A DNA stretch of 64,000 nt from the NCBI RefSeq assembly GCF_900637055.1, contig NZ_LR134338.1:908501-972500 (forward strand), in the 5' to 3' direction. Each line of letters begins with the position of its first letter. The first letter of the stretch is position 1. Position numbers and translations under genes: made by a program. The notes beneath the pieces were generated by a model. It did no database searches and had not been told where the DNA came from. It was given only the letters and a program-made list of their open reading frames with translations. Positions 45,440-54,659 of the stretch are shown here, one piece after another. The DNA is from Brevibacillus brevis. GTDB lineage: Bacteria > Bacillota > Bacilli > Brevibacillales > Brevibacillaceae.

Positions 45440-46496
45440 AGTTAGAGGCGTAATCATACCGAATGACCATCAATGGATTTACGACTTGTTTGAAATGGAT
45501 GCAACAAGCCCTGGGAAAATATCGAAAGCTATTGCGGAAGCAAACGGCGATGATCTTGAGGTCATTATCAACTCAGGTGGTGGTGATGTTTATTCGGGCA
45601 GTGAAATCTATACCATGTTGAAAAGCCATCCAGCTGGTGTTGACGTCCAAATCGTTGGCGTGGCAGCTAGTGCTGCTTCTGTCGCGTCCATGGGTGGAAA
45701 GAAGGTCAGAATGTCACCAACGGCGCAATTCATGATTCACAACGCAAAGACTCGGACTCAGGGAGATAAGTGGGAGCATCGGCACACAGCGGATTTTCTC
45801 CAAGCGGTCGATAAGTCCATTGCGAATGCATACCGGCTAAAAACAGGGTTGTCTCAGAACGAATTGAGTACCCTCATGAACCGAGAAACGTGGATGACGG
45901 CACAAGAAGCATTGGCAAAAGGGTTTATCGATGAAATTATGTTCGACGATTCGAATCAGCTTAGTGCTGTCGCACATGCAGGCATCGAAATGATTCCCCA
46001 ACAGGTGATAGACCGTGTCCGAAATGAAATTATGAAGTTCCAAACGGAAGGAGCGAGCTTTATGCAAGTAACCAATCAAACACAAGTAATCGATCCACAA
46101 CCACCGACAGCATCAAATGCAGCACCACAACCACCCGTACCGAATCAGGCACAAAATACTCAAGATGCAACTGCACAAGAGAGGGAGCGCCTTCGCGCCA
46201 TTGACGCTATTGCAGCAAATATCGATCCTGCTTTGGTCAACGAGGCGAAGTATGGGGAAAACCCAATGACAGCCGCTGATCTTGCTCTCAAGGCTATGCA
46301 AGAGGGCAAGATGATCAATAACGGCCTATTCAATGCGGCAGTAGCAGCTAATCAAGCGTCTGGAGCTCTTGATGTGACAGCTCAATCACAACAACAAAAC
46401 ACGGAAAAAGAGTATGACTTGAACAACTTGAAAGACGTGAATGCAGTCTTCCAGCAACTCGCGCATGCACATTCAATGCAGCGCCTACAAAGATAA
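45423..46496 (+). CDS. ClpP-like prohead protease with scaffold tail
   Basis: 357 residues. Residues about 1-190 are a ClpP/S49-like protease: VIINSGGGDVYSG, the Ser in VAASAASVASMGG, and His in FMIHNAKT. The tail from about 220 is Gln/Pro-rich and then helical (RERLRAIDAIAANID, LALKAMQEG), like a scaffold domain, as in lambda C/Nu3. It processes the procapsid. ATG 45423 follows AAAGGAGG. Confidence 0.9.
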   Translation: MPKRIEVRGVIIPNDHQWIYDLFEMDATSPGKISKAIAEANGDDLEVIINSGGGDVYSGSEIYTMLKSHPAGVDVQIVGVAASAASVASMGGKKVRMSPTAQFMIHNAKTRTQGDKWEHRHTADFLQAVDKSIANAYRLKTGLSQNELSTLMNRETWMTAQEALAKGFIDEIMFDDSNQLSAVAHAGIEMIPQQVIDRVRNEIMKFQTEGASFMQVTNQTQVIDPQPPTASNAAPQPPVPNQAQNTQDATAQERERLRAIDAIAANIDPALVNEAKYGENPMTAADLALKAMQEGKMINNGLFNAAVAANQASGALDVTAQSQQQNTEKEYDLNNLKDVNAVFQQLAHAHSMQRLQR

Positions 46497-46508
46497 GGAG
46501 GAATAACC

Positions 46509-46886
46509 ATGGCACCAAACATTTCTACTACATTTGGCACGGTGGATAATCAGTCCTTTTTCGCGGGGACGGAAGTGTCCGCAATGACAACAGCTGTGAC
46601 ATTACTTGCTGGTCAAGGGAAGCTCAAACGCGGATCCGTACTCGGAAAGATCACCGCCAACGGGAAGTATGCGTTGGTAAACAAAGCAGCAACAGACGGA
46701 AGTCAGATCGCGTCATTGGTTTTATCTGAGGACGTGGACACAACCGGAGCTGATGTAAACGCAGTAGCGTATAAAACGGGTGTTTTTCGATATGACGCCC
46801 TGAAAGTGGCGGCCGGCGATTCAGTGGACAACCACAAAGATGAGCTTCGCACCGTCAATATCCATTACAAAACTGATCGGGGGTAA
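46509..46886 (+). CDS. Head decoration protein (gpD-like)
   Basis: 125 residues. LLAGQGKLKRGSVLGKIT and the later ALVNKAATDGSQIASLVLSEDVDTTG are gpD features; the protein trimer sits on the capsid surface and stabilises it. Position between protease and major capsid gene matches lambda C-D-E. AGGAGGAAT precedes the ATG. Confidence 0.9.
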   Translation: MAPNISTTFGTVDNQSFFAGTEVSAMTTAVTLLAGQGKLKRGSVLGKITANGKYALVNKAATDGSQIASLVLSEDVDTTGADVNAVAYKTGVFRYDALKVAAGDSVDNHKDELRTVNIHYKTDRG

Positions 46887-46892
46887 ACAACC

Positions 46893-48026
46893 GTGAAAAT
46901 TAAACAATCTGCCATCGCAGGACGTTTTATGAGTCCGCAAAATGCCGCAACTGTTACAGGTGGTGGCATTAGCATCTACGAACCACAAACCATGCTTCCT
47001 TCGTTTCAACGAAGAATGCCAGTTACAACGTTCCTTCGGGACATGTTCTTCCCTGGAGAGGAGACTTTCGATACAAAGCATGTTCTAGTGGATTTCTACA
47101 AAAACCGCCAACGTGTTGCACCACTTGTTGCAGAAGGCAGTATGCCAATTAATATCAAGCGAGATGGATTTGAAACGAAAATTTATACGCCACCTTTTAT
47201 CAACCTATCTTCCCCAATTGACATCAGCATGCTACAAACTCGCATGCCTGGGGAAGCGGTATTTGGCGGTATGTCGCCAGATGAGCGGGCTGTACAACAG
47301 ATGAACCGCGACTTTTTGGAGCTCTCCGACATGGTCACGCGCCGCGAAGAGTTGATGGGTGCAGAACTTCTGCAGACGGGTAAAGTAACAGTATCCGGTT
47401 ACATTGATGATGCCGCAACGGTTGTTCGTACTGATACCATCGACTTTGGGTTTGACAACATGATCAACCTTACATCCGGAAGCCAATGGAACCAGACTAC
47501 GTCCAAAAAGTATGAAGACTTGGAGGAAGCGGTCAGAAAATCTCGAAAGGCTGGATACAATCCAACTGTCGCCCTCCTTGGTGATGAGGCGTGGGCTAAT
47601 CTTCGAGCAGACGATAATTTCATGACGAAGTTTATGGACCTGCGATACGCGCAATTCGGAACGATCAATCCCCAGCTCAGCATTGAGAATGGAAATGGTT
47701 ATACTTACATTGGCCGTTTAACCGAACTTGGACTCGATGTGTACCGATATGATGCGTGGTACTATGATGACACAACGCAGTCTCTTAAACCATACATCGA
47801 CCCCGAAAAGGTCATTGTCGCGCCACGAAATATTGGGGAACTTTTGTACGGTGCAAATACCTTCATCCCAGAAGGTAGTATCAACTATGTTACTGTAGCA
47901 GGGCCTCGTGCGACAAAGGTAACAGTCAACCATGAGACCGATGTGAAATCTCTTATTGTGAAGAGCCGTCCATTGCCGAAGCCGTTTGACGTATCTGCAT
48001 GGTCTGTTATCAAAACGCGCGCGTAG
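46893..48026 (+). CDS. Major capsid protein (lambda gpE family)
   Basis: 377 residues of the HK97 fold. TFLRDMFFPGEETFDTKHVLVDFYKNRQRVAPLV (about 33-66), PPFINLSSPI and NPTVALLGDEAWANL mark the gpE family, and late strands follow. The GTG start follows GGGGG. It forms the icosahedral shell decorated by the preceding gene product. Confidence 0.93.
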   Translation: MKIKQSAIAGRFMSPQNAATVTGGGISIYEPQTMLPSFQRRMPVTTFLRDMFFPGEETFDTKHVLVDFYKNRQRVAPLVAEGSMPINIKRDGFETKIYTPPFINLSSPIDISMLQTRMPGEAVFGGMSPDERAVQQMNRDFLELSDMVTRREELMGAELLQTGKVTVSGYIDDAATVVRTDTIDFGFDNMINLTSGSQWNQTTSKKYEDLEEAVRKSRKAGYNPTVALLGDEAWANLRADDNFMTKFMDLRYAQFGTINPQLSIENGNGYTYIGRLTELGLDVYRYDAWYYDDTTQSLKPYIDPEKVIVAPRNIGELLYGANTFIPEGSINYVTVAGPRATKVTVNHETDVKSLIVKSRPLPKPFDVSAWSVIKTRA

Positions 48027-48038
48027 GAGGAAACTATC

Positions 48039-48317
48039 ATGCGATTTCAAGTGCAAATTGGAACAGTGAAGCATAATGGTGTCTTTCATGAGAAGGGCGC
48101 CATTTTTAATGCTCACAAAAAGGATGTAGCGCATCTGATCGGTGAAGGGGCGGTAGTGCAGTTTGAAGAGACTGAACCTGACATAAAAACTGATAGTGAT
48201 GTAGGCTCTGGTGGAATAACGAGCGAGGATACGGAACAGGACGAGCATTCTGACGATAATCAAGAGCTTAATTTAAATCTTGATACGGACAAATTGATTG
48301 TAGACGCGCCCAAATGA
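48039..48317 (+). CDS. Small head protein with acidic tail
   Basis: 92 residues. A short alpha-beta domain (QIGTVKHNGVFHEKGAIF) ends in an acidic, Ser/Asp-rich tail (about 50-85). It is found where lambda has gpFI; a role at the capsid portal vertex is possible. The end overlaps the next gene by 4 bases. Confidence 0.6.
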   Translation: MRFQVQIGTVKHNGVFHEKGAIFNAHKKDVAHLIGEGAVVQFEETEPDIKTDSDVGSGGITSEDTEQDEHSDDNQELNLNLDTDKLIVDAPK

Positions 48318-48646
48318 GCACATTCAAGGACCAACTAAAGGCGGATGCCACTGTCTTTCTCAATACATGCGAATTTGCAGATGAAATTGACATCGATGGG
48401 AAGAAGATTACGGGATTGATTGAGCCTGTCGCGATTGGTGGGGGGAATCGATCGTACTCCTACCCGACCCATGACCGCGAATACACGGAAGAAATAATGC
48501 TCTATGTGAGCCGAGCCGATTTTACATTCATTCCACCAGTTGGGCACACGTTAAAAATAAACAAAAAAGCGTATGTAATTGTAGCCCCACCTTCTGATCT
48601 TGAGGGCATTTTGGAAATCCGTCTTGGAGGGAATTCAAACCCATGA
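48314..48646 (+). CDS. Head-tail joining protein (gpFII-like)
   Basis: 110 residues, beta-barrel pattern (EIDIDGKKITGLIEPV, EEIMLYVSRADF, HTLKINKKAYVIVAPPSD). Size and place between head and tail genes fit head-tail connectors. Overlaps both neighbours by 4 bases. Confidence 0.65.
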   Translation: MSTFKDQLKADATVFLNTCEFADEIDIDGKKITGLIEPVAIGGGNRSYSYPTHDREYTEEIMLYVSRADFTFIPPVGHTLKINKKAYVIVAPPSDLEGILEIRLGGNSNP

Positions 48647-49203
48647 TTGATTTCGACAACTCCATCAAACAGAGACTGAATGAAGCGGCAAATCTTTTGG
48701 CACATATTCCGAAGCAAATTCCAAAGGTACAGGCACGGGCAATGAACCGTGCCCTGTCCAGCGGGAAAACGGAAGCGGCTGCCAGGGTAAGGGATACGTA
48801 CCTTGTCCGAAAAAGAGACGTCAGCGAGACGATGAAGCTCAAAAAAGCATCCGCGAATAATCTGGACGGCAGTCTGGAATCAAAGGGCCATGTGATGCCA
48901 CTGATTCGTTTTCGTGTCACGCCGAAATCGCCGCAGCCTGGTAGAAAAAAACCGATCTTGGCCCAAGTATTACGAGCTGGCGGGAAATCTCCGATTCCTG
49001 GTGCGTTTGTTGCCAAAGTCAGAAATGTGGCCTCCGTATACAGACGAACGACACCGAAGAGGTTCCCAATCAAAGGACTCTATGCGCCTGCTGTACCGCA
49101 AATGCTAGACAACGAGAAGGTACGAAAATCAATACAGAATAAAATGCTGGAGACATTGGACAAGCGTCTCGAGCATGAAATAGGACGGGTGCTAGATGGT
49201 TAA
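48643..49203 (+). CDS. Minor tail protein Z-like
   Basis: 186 residues. AMNRALSSGKTEAAARVRDTYLVRKRDVSETMKLKKAS (about 34-70) and FRVTPKSPQPGRKKP match the prophage minor tail protein Z family of tail-completion proteins. Overlaps both neighbours. Confidence 0.85.
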   Translation: MIDFDNSIKQRLNEAANLLAHIPKQIPKVQARAMNRALSSGKTEAAARVRDTYLVRKRDVSETMKLKKASANNLDGSLESKGHVMPLIRFRVTPKSPQPGRKKPILAQVLRAGGKSPIPGAFVAKVRNVASVYRRTTPKRFPIKGLYAPAVPQMLDNEKVRKSIQNKMLETLDKRLEHEIGRVLDG

Positions 49204-49690
49204 TGTTGTCCTAGTTAACAAGCTGAAAGAGCGTATTGAAACGCTTGTGAAAGATTTTGTGCTACCCACCAACCTAGATGGCCACGATCACAAAGCACCA
49301 CAGGTAGTTAGCGGGTTTCTGAGTGAGAGCAAACAATCACCTGTAGCTGATCCGCAAGAAATCAAAGCGGAGCTGCCCGCCGTTGTCGTTCGTTTTCGGA
49401 GAGAGAACGACGGGAGGCAGGCAAACATCGTTAAAATTCGTGTAATCGTCATCACATACAGCGAAGACGAACAAAACGGCTGGATTGATAGCCTGAATGT
49501 AGCGAATCGGATAAAGATTGGGTTAAAAAGAGATCCGATCATTGACGATCGCTTTCAGATCGATGACGAATCTTTCGAAACAGAGCAACCAGACGAGCAA
49601 CCATTCCCAGAATGGGCGACATACATCACGTTCGACGTACTGATTCCACAAGTACAGTCCGAATTTGATTGGGAGGTATTTTATAAATGA
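49196..49690 (+). CDS. Tail terminator-like protein
   Basis: 164 residues, alpha-beta: helix at the start, then AVVVRFRREND, VKIRVIVITYSEDE and TYITFDVLIP. Size and position after Z and before the sheath fit a tail-terminator (gpU- or gp15-like) protein. No firm family recognised. Confidence 0.6.
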   Translation: MVNVVLVNKLKERIETLVKDFVLPTNLDGHDHKAPQVVSGFLSESKQSPVADPQEIKAELPAVVVRFRRENDGRQANIVKIRVIVITYSEDEQNGWIDSLNVANRIKIGLKRDPIIDDRFQIDDESFETEQPDEQPFPEWATYITFDVLIPQVQSEFDWEVFYK

Positions 49691-49971
49691 GCAAAGCAGA
49701 ATCAAAGGTGACTGCAAAAGAACCAATGCACGTCATTTACTGCGGGAGTAGTTTACGTGATGGCACTCTGCATCGATACGCGCTATTTACGGACGGAATT
49801 CCACAACATCTGAGCAAGCACATCGAAGCGTGTCCAGCCATCAAGAAAATGTTCGTGCCCGTTGAAAAGCTGTCCCAAGCAGAAGCGGCGATCAGAGATC
49901 ATGGAACACCGGAGAGCGTCTTTTTCCAGCAGACCGCTGATTACGCCGCAGGAAAGAGAGTTGAAGAATAG
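49687..49971 (+). CDS. Small tail-module protein of unknown function
   Basis: 94 residues. MHVIYCGSSLRDGTLHRYALF, then LSKHIEACPAIKKMFVPV. No family recognised. It lies directly before the sheath gene, whose GTG overlaps its stop. Confidence 0.65.
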   Translation: MSKAESKVTAKEPMHVIYCGSSLRDGTLHRYALFTDGIPQHLSKHIEACPAIKKMFVPVEKLSQAEAAIRDHGTPESVFFQQTADYAAGKRVEE

Positions 49972-51434
49972 TGGCCTATAAACACCAGGTATCTATCTCA
50001 GAAAGTGGTACGAGTGTCCTTTCGCCTGTTGAAGCTGCAGCCGGATTGCCCGTCTATTTCGGTACGGCTCCTATCCATTTGACAGACAATCCATCCGCAT
50101 ATGTGAATAAGCCGGTACTGGCCTACAGCTATGAGGAAGCGGTAAAGGCTCTTGGATACCATTCGGACTGGAACGACTATACACTATGCGAGGCTATCAA
50201 AGCTCAATTTCAGCTTTTTAACGTTGCTCCTGCTGTATTTGTCAACGTGCTGGATCCTTCCATCCATAAGGAGAACGTGGCGGACAGCGCAATTACTCTC
50301 TCATCAGGTAAATACACAATTGCTGTTGACGGCGTGCTGCTTTCGACCCTGGTCGTAAAACTCACTGGTGCAGGTAATGCTTTGGTGCGAAATAAGGACT
50401 ATACAGTTGTATTCAATGGATCAGGGCATCCTGTCATTTCTCGCGTGGATGGTGGGGATATTCCGGCGAACCAAACCTCATTGACTGTATCCTACGATAA
50501 ACTCATGCCTTCCACCGTAACAGATGCACAAATCATTGGTGGAATCGATTCAGGAACAGGCAAGGTGACAGGACTAGAGTTGATCAACAAGATATTCCCG
50601 TTGTATCGACTAGTCCCAGGGCAAATAGTAGTACCGAAGCATTCAAAAAAGCCAGCCGTTGCAGCTGTCATGAAAGCAAAGTCTACTGGCATTAATAGTT
50701 TGTTTAAAGCGATGGCCATTGCCGATATTGATTCTTCTTCAACAGGAGCTGGCGTTTACACAGAAGCACCAGCATGGAAAAACAACAACAATTTCAGCGA
50801 CCCACACCTAGTGGCCTGCTATCTTAAAGCGAAATTGGGCGACGAGATTTATCACTTGTCTACGCAATTTGCAGCGTTGAATAGCAAAGTCATTGCTGAA
50901 AACGGCAACGTTCCATATGTATCGCCTTCCAACAAAAACATTCAAGCGAACGCTGTCGTAAATGAAGCTGATACCGAAATCAACCTCGGCGTAGATCAAG
51001 CAGCCTATCTTAATGGTGAGGGGATTGTCACGGCAATCAATTTCGTCGGTGGATGGAAGTTGTGGGGAAACAACACATCTGTCTATCCAGCCAATACGGA
51101 CGTGAAAGACAGATTCATTCCCGTACGTCAGATGTTCAATTGGATCGGAAACACGCTTATCTTAACCCATTGGCAAGTGGTGGACGATCCAACAAACAGA
51201 AGGTTGATTGACACAGTTGTGGACTCAACAAACATCTGGCTGAATGGACTGACAGCGCAAGGTTCCATACTCGGCGGGCGTGTAGAATTCAGAGCAGCGG
51301 ATAATCCGGTCACATCGTTGCTGGACGGAAAAGTTTCTTATCGGTTGTTCCTAGCGGCTCCCGTACCGGCTGAAAACATTGAGTTCAAACTTGAATTTGA
51401 TGTGGCGTATCTTCAAAATCTCTTTGCAGCCTAA
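49971..51434 (+). CDS. Contractile tail sheath protein
   Basis: 487 residues. It begins KHQVSISESGTSVLSPVEAAAGLPVYFGTAP and ends with NTLILTHWQVVDDPTNRRLIDTVVDSTNIWLNGL, typical of the P2 FI / PBSX-type sheath, with the conserved C-terminal domain that interlocks subunits. Its presence shows a contractile (myovirus) tail. The start is GTG 49971. Confidence 0.93.
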   Translation: MAYKHQVSISESGTSVLSPVEAAAGLPVYFGTAPIHLTDNPSAYVNKPVLAYSYEEAVKALGYHSDWNDYTLCEAIKAQFQLFNVAPAVFVNVLDPSIHKENVADSAITLSSGKYTIAVDGVLLSTLVVKLTGAGNALVRNKDYTVVFNGSGHPVISRVDGGDIPANQTSLTVSYDKLMPSTVTDAQIIGGIDSGTGKVTGLELINKIFPLYRLVPGQIVVPKHSKKPAVAAVMKAKSTGINSLFKAMAIADIDSSSTGAGVYTEAPAWKNNNNFSDPHLVACYLKAKLGDEIYHLSTQFAALNSKVIAENGNVPYVSPSNKNIQANAVVNEADTEINLGVDQAAYLNGEGIVTAINFVGGWKLWGNNTSVYPANTDVKDRFIPVRQMFNWIGNTLILTHWQVVDDPTNRRLIDTVVDSTNIWLNGLTAQGSILGGRVEFRAADNPVTSLLDGKVSYRLFLAAPVPAENIEFKLEFDVAYLQNLFAA

Positions 51435-51458
51435 TCATACAAGGCAGGTGGATAAACA

Positions 51459-51980
51459 ATGGCTAACAAAGCAATTCCTGATCGGTTAAAGGATTTCATG
51501 GTGTACAAAAATACAACAGACCTTGTGGGGGTGGCAGATATCCAATTGCCATCCTTTTCTTTTGCCACAGAGGAAGTCAAAGGAGCTGGGGTATTCGGCA
51601 GCTTTGAATCTTCTGTCGGGTCCTTCGGCTCTCAAAAAATCATCCTGAATTGGCATTCGATCACAGATAGATTGTTTGACTTTCTGGAGCTGGGTGCCCA
51701 TCGACTAGATTGCCGTGGAGCTCTGCAAGAACATGACCGTAGTTCTGGTCGTCCGATAACCCGTGCGCTACGGATCGTCGTTCAAGGGCACACCACCAGT
51801 GGAGAACTAGGAAAGCTAGAAAAGAACGCAACAACAGACAGCAGTACAGAGTTGGAAATCACGTATATCAAAATAGAATTGGACGGAAAAAACATCTTGG
51901 AGCTCGACAAATTAAATTACATCTATCGAGTGAACGGCAAGGACCAGTTGGCTGATACGCGCCGAGCGCTTGGACTATAG
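51459..51980 (+). CDS. Tail tube protein (P2 FII-like)
   Basis: 173 residues. It opens with IPDRLKDFMVYKNTTDLVGVADIQLPSF, followed by VKGAGVFGSFESSVGSFGSQKI and a closing NYIYRVNGKDQLADTRRALGL, the major tail tube pattern. It forms the inner tube inside the sheath. Confidence 0.93.
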   Translation: MANKAIPDRLKDFMVYKNTTDLVGVADIQLPSFSFATEEVKGAGVFGSFESSVGSFGSQKIILNWHSITDRLFDFLELGAHRLDCRGALQEHDRSSGRPITRALRIVVQGHTTSGELGKLEKNATTDSSTELEITYIKIELDGKNILELDKLNYIYRVNGKDQLADTRRALGL

Positions 51981-51996
51981 AAGGGAGTTTTGCAAA

Positions 51997-52320
51997 ATGA
52001 AATTACCACTGCCATTGGAAAAACCATTGAAAGTAGACGATAAGGAGATAACCTCCCTGACATTTGATTTCGATAAACTGACAGGCGCGGATATTATTAA
52101 TGCTACTGATGAGGCCCGCCAGATTAGTGGATTTTCCCCGAATGACATGCAATCATCGGCTTTCCGGGCGGTGCTTGCCGCAAAAGCTTGCGGAGTCCTC
52201 TACCATGATCTATTAAGACTTGGAGCACGGGATTTTTACCGAGCAGTAACGGCGGCGCATGCTTTTTTGCTCGGTATGGATTTGAAGGAGATGGAGGAGA
52301 TAGAGAAGACGGAGGAATAA
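51997..52320 (+). CDS. Tail assembly chaperone (short product)
   Basis: 107 residues in the position of P2 gpE between tube and tape measure. KVDDKEITSLTFDFDKLTGADIINA and AAKACGVLYHDLLRLGARDFYRAVTAA are typical. It ends with an acidic tail (EMEEIEKTEE). AGAAGGGAG precedes the ATG 51997. A slippery T-TTT-TTG at 52263-52269 near its end directs the long form (next entry). Confidence 0.88.
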   Translation: MKLPLPLEKPLKVDDKEITSLTFDFDKLTGADIINATDEARQISGFSPNDMQSSAFRAVLAAKACGVLYHDLLRLGARDFYRAVTAAHAFLLGMDLKEMEEIEKTEE

Positions 52321-52463
52321 GAGAGTTACGGAAACTTGTACTCAATATGGCGAGGAACACGCATACCAGCATGGAGTTTTTCCTTGGCATGACTTTGAAC
52401 GATTTAAATGAATGGGTAACAGCAGCCATGGAAATTACGGAGGGAGGCGAAACGGATGGGTAG
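52263..52463 (+). CDS. -1 frameshift extension of the tail assembly chaperone
   Basis: At the slippery heptamer T TTT TTG (52263-52269; zero-frame GCT TTT TTG) a -1 shift enters a frame that is open up to TAG at 52461-52463. It encodes, after RYGFEGDGGDREDG, the segment RELRKLVLNMARNTH and SMEFFLGMTLNDLNEWVTAAME, the expected content of the P2 E+E' or lambda GT extension. The long product joins 51997-52269 to 52269-52463 (about 155 residues) and overlaps the tape measure start. Confidence 0.8.
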   Translation, partial: FFARYGFEGDGGDREDGGIRELRKLVLNMARNTHTSMEFFLGMTLNDLNEWVTAAMEITEGGETDG

Positions 52464-54438
52464 GAAACTGTATGAATTCACAATCAAGATGTCTGGGAAA
52501 ATGAACAGATCGTTCACCAGCGCGTTCGATAACGCTTCCCGCCGTATGCAGGATATGCGAAAAAAAATCAGCGAGTATCAGGCATCTATTGAGAAGGCAA
52601 ATGGCAAACTGCAATCCATGTCCACCTTGCACTCGAAAATGTCGGCAGCGATAGAGAAAACCAAGCGCGGCCTTGCCTCTTTGGAGCGGAAATACCGAAG
52701 TGGCGCAATCAGCGAAGAGGTGTACAGACGGGAAAGCCAGAAGCTGCAAAACGACCTTCAACGGTTTACCAACGTACAAAAGAGAGCAGCCTCACAGGTC
52801 GATAAGTTTAAACAGAACATAGCCGCATTAAATCGAGAAATGAGAAGTGAATCAAACAATCTGAACGCTTATTCTCGCCAACTTCAAACCATGGAGGCAA
52901 ACGCACTTGCTGCGGGAGTCTCCATAGGGGAAATTGCGTTGGCAGGGGCTGCATTGATACCTGTTGGGGGGTATCTTGGTACGGTTGGGGTTGGTCTGGC
53001 TGGGATTGCTGTCGGAGCAAAGACTGCGAAATCTGCTTTTGACTTGATGATGGATAGCGTCAGCAAAGCGGCCGATCGAGAATACAACATCGAAGTCATC
53101 CAATCATTGCTCCGGGACCAAAAGAAAGCAGATCAGTTGTTCAACTGGATGGAGAAGCGTGCCATTGAATCCCGTTTCGGGATGACGGACTTCTTTGAAT
53201 CCGGTCAGGCATTTTTGTTTAAAACGAAAGACCTGCGACAAGTCCAAAGACTGATTGATATATCCGAGAAGCTGGGTACGATCAATAAACAACAGGGGAT
53301 GCAGGGAGCGGCTATCGCTCTCAACGAGTTATTGATTGGCGATACTCAGTCTATCGTTGAGCGTTTTAACATGCCAAGGTCAGACATTAAGAAGTTTGCC
53401 AAATCGGGAATTGACGGCATTATCAAGGGCATGAATGAGTTGCTAGATAAACAGAACATCGATGCCAAGCTGTTGAGTGATGTGGATACAACTGGTCTTG
53501 TTATGTATGAACAGCTCGTAGAAAAGCTTCAACTGACATGGACCAAAATGGGGGTAGAAGCGTTAGACGCTTTGAAACCAACGTTAAAAGAAATCGACAA
53601 TTTGACCAAAACAGAAGCGTTTCAGGATTTGGCGAAGCTGGGGTCAGATGCTTTTGCGGAAATGGGACGAACTGTTACGAAGTCAGTCCAGTTTGCATCT
53701 AATAAGCTACAGACGATTTTCAATAATCCTGAATATAAGAAGTTGGATGTTTGGGGGAAAATCGAGTTTATCGTAGCGGATGTATACGATACGTTCAACA
53801 CGTGGTGGAGCTCCGGAGGGAGTGAAGCCACGCAACGTGTCACTTATGAAATTGCATCGAAGCTCGGTGAGTTGATCAAAGCGGCAGCTGTACCTCTCAT
53901 TCCAATCGCCCAAGACGTAGGATATGATGTCGGGAAATCTATCATTCAGGGTATTTGGGATGGAATGTGGGGAGAAAACAAGCTGGAAACTCCCTTTAGC
54001 AAACTGGAAGCCCGAATAGAGAGCATGAGAGCTGCTGGCCTAGATCCTACCACTACACCCGTTTACGGCGGTCCAAATGCAACCATGACAGCAGGACCAG
54101 AACCTGCATGGTACGAAAAAGCGTGGAGTTGGGTAAATGGTTCCCATGCAAACGGACTACCTTATGTCCCGTTCGATGGATACCGTGCAGAGCTTCACAA
54201 AGGGGAACGTGTATTGACTGCCCAACAGAATCGTAATCTCGACTCCAATCTATGGTCGAGAGCGAATCAGGCGTTGTCGTCACGCACCGGGAATCAAACG
54301 TTTGTTTTTCAGTTCGCACCAAACCTTTCAGGCGGAAATCGAGCGGAAAACGAGTTGATGCTCCGAGCCTCCTATCATGAATTTAAGGCGAATATGCAGC
54401 GGTTCATGAGGAATGAGAGGGCGGTGAGGTTTTCCTGA
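52456..54438 (+). CDS. Tail tape measure protein
   Basis: 660 residues. A long N-terminal coiled coil (about 1-140), a Gly/Ala/Val-rich membrane-like segment (about 155-195; IGEIALAGAALIPVGGYLGTVGVGLAGIAVG region), then helical parts and a C-terminal segment with GLPYVPFDGYRAELHKGERVL, which is the tape-measure C-terminal signature. Length predicts a fairly short contractile tail. Start overlaps the chaperone extension. Confidence 0.93.
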   Translation: MGRKLYEFTIKMSGKMNRSFTSAFDNASRRMQDMRKKISEYQASIEKANGKLQSMSTLHSKMSAAIEKTKRGLASLERKYRSGAISEEVYRRESQKLQNDLQRFTNVQKRAASQVDKFKQNIAALNREMRSESNNLNAYSRQLQTMEANALAAGVSIGEIALAGAALIPVGGYLGTVGVGLAGIAVGAKTAKSAFDLMMDSVSKAADREYNIEVIQSLLRDQKKADQLFNWMEKRAIESRFGMTDFFESGQAFLFKTKDLRQVQRLIDISEKLGTINKQQGMQGAAIALNELLIGDTQSIVERFNMPRSDIKKFAKSGIDGIIKGMNELLDKQNIDAKLLSDVDTTGLVMYEQLVEKLQLTWTKMGVEALDALKPTLKEIDNLTKTEAFQDLAKLGSDAFAEMGRTVTKSVQFASNKLQTIFNNPEYKKLDVWGKIEFIVADVYDTFNTWWSSGGSEATQRVTYEIASKLGELIKAAAVPLIPIAQDVGYDVGKSIIQGIWDGMWGENKLETPFSKLEARIESMRAAGLDPTTTPVYGGPNATMTAGPEPAWYEKAWSWVNGSHANGLPYVPFDGYRAELHKGERVLTAQQNRNLDSNLWSRANQALSSRTGNQTFVFQFAPNLSGGNRAENELMLRASYHEFKANMQRFMRNERAVRFS

Positions 54439-54653
54439 TGGCCGGAACATATACAACGAATGCAGGAGACATGTGGGACTGGATCGCTTATAAAACGATG
54501 GGCAGCGAGTACTTCATGCCACAGTTAATTGAAGCCAATTTAAAGCATCGAGAGACGGTAGTCTTTTCATCCGGAATCGTCCTCGTTGTTCCCGACATTG
54601 GCAATGTCACGACGCAGGATACATCAAATCTGCCTCCTTGGAAGAGGGAGTGA
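54438..54653 (+). CDS. Tail protein X (LysM-like)
   Basis: 71 residues. TNAGDMWDWIAYKTMGSEYFMPQLIEAN, then SSGIVLVVPD, is the gpX/LysM-like fold that links tube and baseplate hub. It overlaps the tape measure stop by one base. Confidence 0.9.
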   Translation: MAGTYTTNAGDMWDWIAYKTMGSEYFMPQLIEANLKHRETVVFSSGIVLVVPDIGNVTTQDTSNLPPWKRE

Positions 54654-54659
54654 CGACGG

